Assembly: GCA_000310025.1 (NCBI GenBank)
Contig: FN649727.1
Coordinates: forward strand, 3,490,064 to 3,554,063
Reading direction: 5' to 3'
DNA length: 64,000 nt
Origin: Ectocarpus siliculosus
Taxonomy: Eukaryota > Sar > Phaeophyceae > Ectocarpales > Ectocarpaceae
Under the pieces are notes generated by a model. That model was not told the origin of the DNA, did not search any database, and was given only the letters and a program-made list of their open reading frames with translations. This document shows positions 53,417 to 64,000 of the stretch, one piece after another; within the stretch, counting starts at the first letter, position 1, and each line of letters starts with the position of its first letter. A program made the translations under genes and the position numbers.

Positions 53417-56400
53417 CGGGAGGGGGGAGATGAGCGCTAAGTTAGGGGTGCGTGCCTGCTGAACTATATTTTGTTTTCCTGACGTGCTGCTTCGAAAGAG
53501 GGTACGGGGTGGCTGGCCAAGCCAAGGGAGGCTGGGAGCTTTTGAGAATCGAGGTTGGTATGTGCGTGCTCGTCTCATCTCTTCTGGTGCAGCTCTACAC
53601 ACCTTTCGGTATATTTTTTCTGACGTATCAGCCGGGATTACACAGGAGGAAGGTCATTCAGGAGCTCTTTATTTTTGTATTATTTTTACTGCCCCACCTT
53701 TCCTTCTGCGGTGCTTGCCTTAGGTTTTATCACGAGAAGGATTCAATCGCCCCTTTGACTCGTTGATCGTGAAGCCGAAGTGTGCGACGGCGTCATGTAT
53801 TGTATATATATATTTTCTACTGTATTTTCTTCCTTGCAGCGCATTCAGAATGTAAGTAATTTATTGGATTTGGTGAGGCTTCCTCATGGCGGCCGGTGGT
53901 CCCGCCCAAATGTCGTGTTCATTGATTTGTTTTGACCATCGCTCGGATTGTATTGAGACTCACCCCAAGCTCACGTTGAACTAACTGTGAACAAGTTCTG
54001 GAGCATGCCCACAAAGCAGCCTCAAAGCCCGGCGACGATGGGACCTCGGAAGCACCAGCATATCTCGCTCGCTTACTCTTGGCCCCCACTACGCGAGAGC
54101 TAGTGGTAGCGCCGATGTAGCAATCAGTAACTTTAATTGTCTTCCAAACTCCGATGAGCATGATCTCGTCCACCGTCGTTCCCGCGAGAGACTGGCTCAG
54201 CGAGCCTCCACTTGAAAGGGGTGCATCGTAAACGTGTGGGGCCGCTCTGCAGCATGCAAATGCGACTGCAGGGTGGCCGTCATACGTGAAATAGACAAGG
54301 GGAACTCCACCCCGGCCCCCACCTGCCGACACCACGGGGAAAAGGAACCCCTGCATCAGGACCCAACGTCCCAGCAAGTACGATGGAGGGCGTACGTAGA
54401 TGTACTTGGAAACCGCGCGAAAATCGCAGCTGTGAGGACATATCCCGCGTCTGCTAAAACAACCACCACCTCTCTCGAACGCCTCAAAATCCTTCCCAAA
54501 ATGGGAAACAGAAAAGCGATACCCTGGGTTGCGGCAGACGCAGTACCTGTGACCAAACGTGAAGGAAAGCTCAACTCCCCGCCGCATAGAGAGTAATGAG
54601 ACAGTACAAAGAAAGCATTATCCTTACGCTCCGTCGTGGTAGGAGCAAGTTTAGCACGAGCTAGAATATGCTGCAGCAACGTAACTAGAGTGTGCACGAG
54701 AATGACCCGCGCTTGACCAGACTCCACTCGGGGCTCGCACACGTGTTTTTACGCATCTTTTCAATGGCATTCCACACTGAGTCACGACCAAACTGGTCTC
54801 GATAAGCCACTGTAAATTTTGAGACACACCCTTTGCTGTTGCGTGGCGCCAAATGGGTAGTGGTGTAGATGCTTTGTCAGCAGAATGAGGGACGTACCGC
54901 TTGGTAAACGAACCCCGGGCGGAGCGTCCTGTTCCGGTCGAGGACCCCGCGCTATGTTGGGCTGTTTGTGAAGTCACTTACAGTTCCCTTGTCGTTGAAG
55001 ACGAGGAAGCATCACCAGTGAACACGTCGTCGGCAATAGCGATCTCCCACCCGCGGAGCAGGGATGTATGGGCACAAACGACCCATCAAAAACAATGGTC
55101 ATATGGAGCTCTCCACTCTGCGTGAGCGGAGAGTCCGGAGTGTGGTGGCTATGACCTGCCACCGGAGGCTGGCTATTTCCTTTGGTGCGATGTGGCGAGG
55201 AATGCCAAGCGTGACCGAGCGAACTCAACTCAGTCCAGCTAGGGTGGTGCGGAGAGTGGGCGAGCCTCCGTGGATTCATTTTCCCATCCTCCTATAGATT
55301 CATCAACTATTCGCAGCTGTACCTCGACAGCCATCTTTTACTTTCGCCGGTGGCCTGGGCACCCAGCCACTACCGTGAAAGCGCGCTCCTTTCGAGCCTG
55401 TAGCCTACCCGAGTCGGTGATCATCGGCGGAGCTTGAGGGTGGCGAGGTACGGGGGGGGGGGAGGGGGTTGAGCACCGCAAAGGAAAAATACAATGTATT
55501 GCCTGATGTTCGGGGAACCGCAGTCGGAGCACCGTTCCCGCTGCCAAAACACGCCAGCGCGTGCGGCAGCCCCTGGCAGAGAGCTTGCCACGAAGCACCC
55601 CGACCATAGAAGGAAGGAACCGGTAAAGGGGGGCGAATACGGATGTTTACGAGGAGCCAGCCAATATTATCCGCTGAACGTGTTTCTGGCGGAAATCAAC
55701 CTCATACGCGACCATGGAGCACCGAGGGGAACACCACGCGCGCAAAGAACCGTCTTGGCAGGGCCAATTAAGAATGCCGGGTTGGGCCGCCCGAGCCACG
55801 ATCCGTGTCCAACTGCCACCTGCTGCGCCAGCGGAAACCAGTACGACTTGGTGCCAGGGACGACAGATACCCTGCACGCGTCTGGCACCCCGCCAAGTTT
55901 TGTACGATTGCCCCGCCATCAATAGGGGGGGGAACCGAGATGCGGGAGCGCTTGCGTAGCCGGAGTTTGGAGACGTTGCCCGCAAACATGTCCACCCTAC
56001 AGTCGCCATCCCAGAGCCGTTGAGTAGGGAGAAGAACGGCAGCTGGGGCGCCCCCCGGCGCGCCCGTTGAAACGACACAGCAGATGCCATCAGGGCCATG
56101 CTGCACGGGCCCAGTGAGTCCCATAATAATTCTTGGAAATCGCCGGACTTCAGGCACACAATCGACTCCCCCCCATCCGATGGAACAGGTGTCGGACGCC
56201 CCGTTAGAACGAGAAGCGGGAAAGTGCCCAGCGCACTGCCATGGCCCTTCGTAGCAAGCGGCGGGAAGCGTCAAACGATGGTGGAGCTCCCCCAGCGAGT
56301 GCGTACTGGAGAAGTAGTGGTTGAGGTCGACGTACTTGGACAACCGTTCGCACGGAAAAAATGACTCTCTCGAAAGGGCCCCGCGCCCGTCTCCACAACC

Positions 56401-56800
56401 CCCCCGCCCAAACCGACGGAGGGAGCGTCGGACGCCCCGTTAGAAAGAGCAGCGGAAAAGTGCCAAGCTCGCTCGCTGCCAGCACTGCTCGCCAGCGAGC
56501 CGCCCATCCGTAAGACAAGAACACTCTGTACCACGAATGGGGGAGGTAGGTGAAAGCCGTCAGTCCTAAAAATCGGGAACGGCTGAGAGTATGATTTACC
56601 CGAGGGCTCAGCGAATAGCCGAGTGGATGATGCATCTTTCGTACCACACCACCGTATAGGATATTACCAAGATGGGTGTGATGAATCGCGGATGCATTGT
56701 CCAAGGAGGTCATCATATAGCAACCTTTCGAGCATGTTCGCCACACGGGACTCGGTATCCATGGAAGAGCAATGTAAATATCGCTGGTGTGCCGGTTGAG
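53417..56800. other. no assignable gene; degenerate sequence with an internal duplication
   Basis: Long but unassigned minus frames occur at 53919-54587 (222 codons), 55768-56343 (191) and 55647-56159 (170). The first contains I-M-L-I-G-V-W-K-T and V-T-D-C-Y-I, which faintly recalls the end of tyrosine recombinases but is far too weak to name. The words GTCGGACGCCCCGTTAGAA and AAAGTGCC occur at about 56193-56230 and again at 56428-56465, a direct repeat about 235 bp apart. The U-box gene 3' UTR lies at the left end. Confidence 0.45.
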
Positions 56801-59800
56801 CGGGGGTGGACAAACATCATTTGCCTAAAAGATCGTACGTCAAGCTGGTCAACAGGAGGCACCGCTCAGCCTGCCGGAGGCGTGAGCAGGTGAAAGAACC
56901 ATGGATAACAGCTCTCCCTCCGGATGAGCTTCACGATCTACCGTTCATGTCCTGTCCCAGACCAGAACATGGCTGGGGCTACCAGCTCGCGCCAGTACGT
57001 GCTACCGCAGAGAGACCGGGCCATCGACGTGCCACACGTGAATCTGGGAAGAAATTGCTCTTCCGTCTAATGAGGTGGTACCCGTGGAAGAACTCAGCTG
57101 TTCCAGGCAGCAAAACGAACGTTAACAACAATGTTGGATTGCAAACCCATGTGAAATCAATCGATCACGTGACGACCTTGCTAGTTACTTTACCAATGGT
57201 CATGGTCCTGTTTCAAACGGTACAACCACATCCCAATACTTCGGCCGTTCCACCTGTTTCTCTTCATTTATCCGACTTACATGTGTCATCTACAACACCA
57301 AAATCCTAGGCAGAGAGGCGCGGACCACTGCTGCTTGCTGTAAACAACAAATAACGCATGTGGATGTCTGTTCCGACCAACTTCCTGGCTTCGGTCCGGT
57401 GTTGGAAACATTGCATCCGCTTTCGAACGTTCCAATGCCCTTCTGCCGACATATATGCTGCAAGCAACATGCATCCTGCAACATCAACAACAGCATTTAT
57501 TTACAGACGTATGCCATTGCTGTACACTACAACTAACGCGACTCCTTGTGTCCACACATGAGCACCCTGTCAAGCTGTGTTATCCCACGTGTGTCTTGTG
57601 ATCCACAGCAACGGCGGATATGACAAGCACATTCGTATAACAATCATAACAAATCAAACATCATCATGATCTTCCGATCCAAATGCATTCAAACATCACT
57701 TCCAAAAAGAAACACGGAATATCATCCGGTTGGTTCACAACAACAATCAATTATTCGTCATCTACCTGCGACGATACGTGCCCATAGCCGGAACGCTGCA
57801 ATCTCCACGACCACACGGCGCCCTACAAACTACTGCATACTCTGGTGGAACCGATCCTCTCGCGAACGCTGAGGTGAGACACCTGAAACATTGTACGCGT
57901 TCGCAGCCATTGGTCGACACAATATGTTGGGACTCTATAGTACGCTAACATGTTCGGATGGCGACGCGTCCACAAGACGACTGTGGCCTAAATAGACATA
58001 GTGTAGACATGCGAACAGGATGTCAATTACTCCAATGAAAACTACCTGTTGTCGTAAACGCCTTGACAACATTCTCGTATGATCCCTTAACGCTGTGTAT
58101 GCATCTCCTTCCTGCAGAAACCAATCAACGAAAAATGGGCGATTCTGCACAACCCTCGTCATCAGTATTTACAGCGAGCGCCGAGTCTAAAGACCATTCG
58201 GGATTCGCCTCTCCTTTTACTTGCCAAAGGCATCGTCTTGGGTACCTTCCCACCAAAGCGCTTTTCCGGTACCGACTCATATGCGTCTAGACTAATGGTC
58301 AGAAATTCGATGTGCCTAGATAGATCTATCGCCAAACGCGACCAAATTATCGCGAAGCCAATACGTGACAACTCAACATTGATTGGTGGAACCCATCAAA
58401 AACGACACATACAACAATGACGTTGGTGTTGCACATTGTCGTCGTAGATAGGGTTGACGAAAGTAAGGTTCTTTTATGTTGTGTGGACGTTTATATGTTG
58501 TAGAAGACCTACATGATGCCGTCTTGTTTTGTGTCTTCTTTTATAAATGGGCTACAGTACGTCGTCTTTAGGGCCGTATCAACAGTAATAACATCATAAT
58601 ACGCTTGCCTTCGGGCACTTCCGGAGGGAAGAAAAACACCTTGCTTGTCCGATTGGACCATCTGTACATACATATCAAGGCCGTGCCATATCAGGGGTCT
58701 ATACGACGCGTTGTTTCCTCCCGTGAGCAACCAAACATGAAACCACAACAGCTTTGTTGTTAGCTTTCAACCATTAGACTACATCGCGAAGCCCGGCAGC
58801 CTTACTTCCCACGCATGGTGGCCGCCCGCCCTATTGGGGGGCGGCGGGGGGTCAATCGTTTCCCCTAGTACAGTGGTATTCTGCCCCGTCGCCTCAGCCC
58901 CCAGTGTTGACGCACTACTGTACGAACAGCACGTCGACGGTGGATCGACCAGGGCGGCCGCACTTTCGTCGTTCGCTACATTTATGGAGGATATGGAGGA
59001 TAGCGCAGTAGACTACCGTACTGCTGTAGTATCACACGCGTGGAGGCTCACACCGGAGCAGGACAGCAAAACGTCTATTTAGACTAGTCGCTGCTGTGAG
59101 GCGGTTGGCGACGTCTTGAGGAACAGTTCGCCTGGGCGTACGAGAGGGCGGAGTCTAGATAGATCCCCCTGTTGTTATTTAGCGAGATCGGTCCAGCTGT
59201 TTTACGTACCAGCACCTCATGACAACAGCAGAGTATCCTTTCCGGCGAGGCCTCTTCGGAAAATATTCCCGCTTGAGAAAACAAGATTTTGATCGGACGG
59301 GTAAGAAACGTTCCAAAGACCCGAAGAAATTTATTTTGGAACGGTCGTCAAGTTGTGGCCTCATCGTGAACTTGAAGAACGCATTTGCGTCGCGTGTCCT
59401 TCGCCACCTCAAAACGTCAAACCATCACACCCCGACCGGACGAACTGCACCGCTACATGGAAAACAAGGTGAGCAAAGAATAAGGCAAGACCTGACTGAC
59501 TTTGTTATTATTTCGGAGTTCTGTAGCACGTGTTTGTAGATCACGAGATGGATCCGTTCCGAGCTTCTGTGTTCTTGCACAATCCCGCAGCTACAAGGTG
59601 TGGTCTGTAGCACATGGCGGCAACGATTCATATGAAGTCTGCCCTCGCTGGGAGGGTGTCTTGAAGGCGGATCCTTGCGATACAGTCCCTGCGTGAACAT
59701 TCCAGAGCGAGAGGGGAAGGTAAATGGATAGAGAGAGCTACAGGAGACACATAGACACCACGGACAGATCCGCCTACATGCAGCTCAACCCTTCATCTGC

Positions 59801-61189
59801 CTCACTTTTCGAGGAGGTCTGCCCGAGTGGGATGTACATTCCTGCCATTGAGCGCCACTTGCTGCCATGTCTGCAACGCTCCTGGTCCTTGAGCCGAGCC
59901 TATGTCGAGCCCCACTCCTGTCAGAGCAGTGCACCTAGTTGTATGATAGACTAAAATGTGCTGCTGGACCGTGTCGTCGTGCGGGCATGCACGAGCAGTC
60001 TGTGTACATAAAAAAATCGAGGAATCTCCCGTTCTTTCGCAGACGTATGCATAGCGAGGGGTACAGGTACACCACGCCGCACCGCTGCTGTGTGGGCCGA
60101 AGTTGGTCATCTACAGTAGATCCACACAGCATGGCATTATGCGTGTAAGCCACACGGCATTATGTAGCGGGATGAAGCACAAGCAAGTACTGCTGAAGTG
60201 ATGTGGCCCAAATGCGGCGTTCTGCGGAACGGTACGAGTGCGTGTACTTTAGAAGTAATTCTCAAGAAGCAAGACGACCATGGACGAATAACCCACGCCC
60301 ATTGATATGATGGGTTCGTGCCCGGTTGTGGCCAGCAGGAGGAAGGCAGGATGAGATGACGGGAGATCCGTACTGGAGACAGAGTTTAGAAAACCAAAAC
60401 ATGCGGGCGTTCGTTATTTTTCAAGAGGTATACCTCATCACTCTCCACCCACAGAGTTTACCCTCAGGAGCGGAACCCATTGGGACCACGCCGTGTATTT
60501 CGATGATGTGTGAAAGTTGTTTTTCAAGATCGAGTCCAGGAGGTGCCCTCATGACTTCATAGTCAAGATCCGTAAAATTGTCAAAAAAAAGTCGGGAGAA
60601 CAATGCACACAACCGAGGTATCGACCCAGTGCCCTGCCGACGACGCGCCGAATGTGAAGGTGTACCCATTTGAAGAAAATAGATTTAGGGCACATATAAG
60701 AAGTGCATTCATTGGGCACGCGCGCCCGGGTTGGCAGTCAATTCCGCCTCCTAAGGCCGCACTGGAGTTTGCAGATCCTCTTCAAGAATACAGGAAACGC
60801 GAACCTTGGTTTTCCAAACGCTAACTCCAAATCAATCTACCATGGCGTCGCAACCGTCCGCTGTGGCCGCTGGTGTACAATGTTTGCATTTGAGATTGTA
60901 GCCCTTGCGATACACTACGGATTACAATAGCAGTCCGCTATTTCCAACCGATCCTTTTGCCATCGAGATCGGTGAGGTACAAGCAGGATTTGTAGCTGCT
61001 GCGCGGTCCGATTTTCTTGAATACTTCAAGCACCTTTGCTTAACCCCTTACCACGCACAGAAAATTCGGCGTTCTTGCGAAATTTCTGAAATGTAAGAAA
61101 AGAGCGAACGACGCCTGCTGATTGGATGGTGCAGGCAGTTCCATCCCTGGGTCCAAGTGCAAAGCTGCCTTCCCACTTGAGCCGTCTCT
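56801..61189. other. no recognisable gene
   Basis: The longest frame, plus 56806-57309 (167 codons), has no domain I recognise and is rich in Pro, His and Arg. AT content is somewhat higher and CAACAA-type words are common at 57130-58400. No RNA gene or TIR element was identified. Confidence 0.45.
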
Positions 61190-61252
61190 TGTCTATAATC
61201 TCTATCAATTGTCCCCTCCATACGAGGGGACATTTGATAGGGATTTTAGACA
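61190..61252. repeat. 28-bp imperfect palindrome (hairpin)
   Basis: The left arm 61190-61217 and right arm 61225-61252 are inverted copies with three mismatches; the loop is CCATACG. The innermost stem is CAATTGTCCCCT against AGGGGACATTTG. It could be a small fold-back element or the stem of a structured transcript. It is not a bacterial-type terminator, since the context is eukaryotic and no T-run follows. Confidence 0.7.
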
Positions 61253-61960
61253 GCAACTGGCGGGAGCGTGGTAAACGGTGCACGAAAAGGAGGTTTTCAA
61301 GATATTTCTCAAGAGGGAAAGCGAGACCTTCTAACTCAAGCCCTAGGTTGCTCGGTGCCTCCTATCAACGGTGGGCTAGGTACTTCTTCCGCGCTTGCCC
61401 CTAGAAGCGCTTTCCACCCAAGGGTAGACAGACGCGGCGCAACTTTGCTGTTGAACCCGCGGCGTAATCGCCCCGCGATTCGATCTGTTCATTACCCTCA
61501 AACTCCTCCACTCTCCAAAGCATCCATACTAGACTAGAGTCGTCCCTGTGTACCCTGGCACCCCCCTGGTCGAGTAGTGCAAAGGAGGAGACAATCATGC
61601 CATTCTTCGCGAGGTGAAGCAGCTGAAGAAGATGGGGACAAAAAGTGTCCCCAAAAGGCGATCCAGCCCTAAAGGCACCTACACGTTCATGACCCCACAG
61701 GCATTCAAAACGACTACAAACATGCCGATGAGTAGGATATGGGGGGGAAGAGCTGCGCTGAAGTTCGCGGCCCCACAAATTCATTACTTGTCTATTGCGA
61801 ATGTCCAACCAGCCCCCCTCTCCCCTCTCCCCCCTCCCCCTGAAATATTGAATCAACCTGGGACCCAAAGCGGAAGCGGCAAGAGGTTACGGCCGACAAC
61901 AGCAGTGTTGCTCAACAATCTGGTGCTACTCTTACTACGTCTGCTACACCGAGTGCGACA
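61253..61960. other. upstream region of NB-ARC gene 2
   Basis: No gene is seen. From about 61825 the sequence matches the leader of NB-ARC gene 1, with a C-rich run, CCCCCTGAA, ATTGAA and AAGAGGT. Confidence 0.5.
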
Positions 61961-64000
61961 ATGGATAATGTTGGATCACCAGCGGCCTCATCTTGCGACA
62001 GCGGATCGGATTCAGACGGATTTGTCCACGTTTCGAGCGGGGAGGACTTCGTCATGGTGCAGTCGTCAAAGAGGTCTCGGGCGGAGGCAGGCGCAGCCCC
62101 AGCAGCAGCATCATCGGTGGGGGTAGATGCCGCAGGTCCCGCTGGTCCCGCAGGTCCCGCAGGTCCCGCGGGTCCCGCAGGTCCCACCGTTGGCACCGGT
62201 GGCGGTGTTGGTACGGCTTCGCACAACAGCGACCAGCAGCCTGCTACTTCTATTAGCCGTCCTACGGCTTTCGCTAGGAAATTGGCGTCATCCATCGACC
62301 GCAGTCACGCAGCCGCCACCGAGGCCGCCACCACCGCGGCCAAAGCGGCCACCGCCAACATCACCGGCCCGTCTTCACCACCCGGCCCTTATTACCCACG
62401 CCTCCACCAGCTCCAGCAAAAACGTCCTCCACGAACGAAGGTAGCCGCGGTGTCCCCGGAGGCGCCCCGCCTCCCTTCGCACTACGTGGAGCGGTGGGCC
62501 CTGCTCGAGAAGGTCGTCAACGAGCTCATCGGCAAGAAGCATCTCGACAACCGTCACGCCAGGAACAGCAGCACCACCAAAAGCGGCGACAACCAACTTC
62601 ACAATAATTCCACAATCGACAACAACGGGTAAGGGCATGCACGAACAACAAAAGACACATTAGGCTCACCAAATCGAAGCTCTGGATCCGCGGGACGTGT
62701 GTGTGTGTGTGATTCTTTTGGGGGGGGCGGTCGTATCCAGAGACCCTTGGGATACATGCCGTGCTTCTCTCTGTGAATGGCATCTGGGCCTAGAGACCGC
62801 CAGGAGGTGGCGGGCACCCGCACCGCCCAGGTTCGTCTTAGGAAAGCTTCTCATACATGCCTCGATGCACCAACCTCCTCTGGGAGCCCCTATTTAGCAC
62901 GCCTGCCACCCGTTTGGCCCAGTGGCCAGAGAACAATGGGTCACTTGAGCTACCGTGCGTTGAAGATTGAGTAGTCTTCATGGTAAACAAACTACCAATA
63001 CATGGAGACAAAAGAAGGACCAGGTACGAAAAAAGAAATTGTTTCAGCAAACTTTCGGCGTGGAAGGATTTTCCGGGATCGAAAGCGACAATGAGAAACA
63101 GGCGCTTCATCGTGCCTGCGTGTGTGTCTCCACACAGGCTCTTCGTTGGGTAGCGAGGTGAAAGAACTGCAGTACTGCCGCGTGAAATAACGGAGACGAA
63201 AGTCCGAAGGTCGCAAACACTCACCGAATGGTTCGTAATCTGTCGATGTTTCATGGTATTTTCGAATCTAACCCCCTACTGAGCGGCGGAAGGTTATGTG
63301 CCCGAAAATTATTTTTCGCATACCCTTGGAAACATCTCGCAAAACATTGCACAACGTTCTTCGCCAGGGGTAACACGAACACCAGCGGCGACGAGCATGT
63401 TATCGGAAACAACAACAACGGCGACGGTCGCGAGAGTGCTGCCTACGCCCTGCTCGGTGACAGCGGGTCGGGGAAGACCGTTCTGGCGTCGGCCATCGTC
63501 TCTCACCCCGAGGTCCGCAGAAAATTCTGGCGAGGAATCTTCTGGGTCAGCCTTGGACGTGCGGGTGTGACGAGAGCAACGGCAGGCACAGGAGGAGATC
63601 TGCTGAGAGCTGTGTTTCACGCTCTGGCTGCGCAGGTGGTTGCGATAGCCCATCCGCTCCCAGCCAACAGTGACGAAGCCGCCGCCGCAACCGCACTCCT
63701 TGCCCGGCCAGCAAGCCCTGGGGAAACCCTCAAGCAGCTGGCCTCCTCGAATGGGGGTTCACGGCTGGGGGGGCAGAGCCGACTCCTCGTTCTTGACGGC
63801 ATCAGCGAGAGCTTCACCGACAACGTCAACGCCGTGGCCGAGCTGCAAAGGGCCGGGTTTGTGGTGCTGGTGACCGGCGAAAAGCCGTGCGCGCTGTCGC
63901 TCCTGCAGAGCAAGCGGACATCGTCGCCAGCAAAGCCGGAGGCTGGCTGGGACCTAGGGAACGGTCGTTCCACACCGCAGCACTGCCGATTCCACGTCAG
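61961..64000 (+). CDS. second NB-ARC gene, paralogue of 42122, cut by the window end
   Basis: Proposed exons are 61961-62628 and 63293 to beyond 64000. The N-terminus matches gene 1 closely (G-S-D-S-D-G-F-V, A-P-R-L-P-S-H-Y-V-E-R), as do the P-loop G-D-S-G-S-G-K-T at 63456-63479, F-W-R-G-I-F-W-V and the Walker B L-L-V-L-D. Gene 1 has no intron in this part. Here the frame meets TAA right after the point where homology stops; splicing GG/GTAAGG to GGAAG/GTTATG restores the frame into the P-loop with 12 extra codons. Without splicing the gene would be truncated before its ATPase. Its N-terminal region also has a five-fold Gly-Pro-Ala repeat absent from gene 1. It is probably the same type of switch ATPase; TPR exons would lie beyond the window. 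Confidence 0.8.
62131..62190 (+). repeat. 9-bp coding minisatellite (Gly-Pro-Ala repeats)
   Basis: About six copies of GGTCCCGCA with small changes encode a collagen-like G-P-A run in the disordered N-terminus of NB-ARC gene 2. Gene 1 lacks it, so it expanded after the duplication. Confidence 0.85.
62630..63329. mobile_element. MITE-like insertion in NB-ARC gene 2
   Basis: Alignment with gene 1 by eye breaks after AACAACGGG (62629) and resumes at AAACATCTCG (63330), where gene 1 is continuous. The inserted 700 bp have near-terminal inverted words AAGGGCATGC (62631-62640) and GCATACCCTT (63318-63327), nine of ten matching. No long ORF or transposase is present. A target duplication is not clear. 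Its 5' edge forms a GTAAGG splice donor with the host G. Confidence 0.65.

Noticed and set aside
53378-53451. A 74-nt minus-strand sequence with tRNA length, 6 paired acceptor bases and a CGGGG/CCCCG T-stem.
   Set aside because: The T-loop has six bases, the D and anticodon arms do not fold with a U33-type loop, and it overlaps the last coding exon of the U-box/FHA gene.

Overview
The window looks like nuclear DNA from a eukaryotic alga, most likely a brown alga (Phaeophyceae). The reasons are intron-rich genes with GT-AG and some GC-AG introns, a mitochondrial-type Lon protease, an NB-ARC protein whose TPR units sit on separate phase-0 exons (an architecture described from Ectocarpus), Ty3/gypsy and LINE retrotransposons, and long (CT)n, (GTC)n and poly-C tracts. 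No operons, Shine-Dalgarno sites or bacterial genes are visible. The taxonomic call is an inference; no marker gene is present.

Layout. 1-2264: non-coding with dispersed repeats. 2265-7905: ankyrin-repeat gene with one 4.15-kb intron holding a decayed LINE fragment and a tRNA-like sequence. 7927-13340: a possible terminal-inverted-repeat (TIR) element rich in a GGGTGTGATA motif, into which an APE-endonuclease/reverse-transcriptase LINE (8487-about 12487) is nested; 728 Ns interrupt the LINE. 13341-16213: non-coding, dispersed repeats. 16214-19686 (minus): ribokinase, eight exons, last one uncertain. 19963-27073 (minus): a young Ty3/gypsy-type LTR retrotransposon with 561-bp LTRs and a 4-bp target duplication, which has Gag-like ORFs and an integrase but no visible reverse transcriptase or RNase H. 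27173-38032: complete mitochondrial-type Lon protease, 17 exons, 1075 codons by my splice model. 38033-42121: no gene, but an 852-bp TIR element. 42122-48019: NB-ARC-TPR gene, eight exons. 48453-53416: U-box protein with two FHA domains, nine exons. 53417-61960: no gene I can recognise. 61961-64000: a second NB-ARC gene, paralogous to the first, cut by the window end and carrying a MITE-like insertion that can be read as a new intron.

How it fits together. Ribokinase and Lon are divergently transcribed and were probably head-to-head neighbours before the LTR element landed between them. The two NB-ARC genes are a same-strand duplicate pair whose homology extends into the 5' leader. Exon borders were derived by hand from splice signals, phase and conserved protein families; each Lon exon length agrees with the phase of its neighbours.
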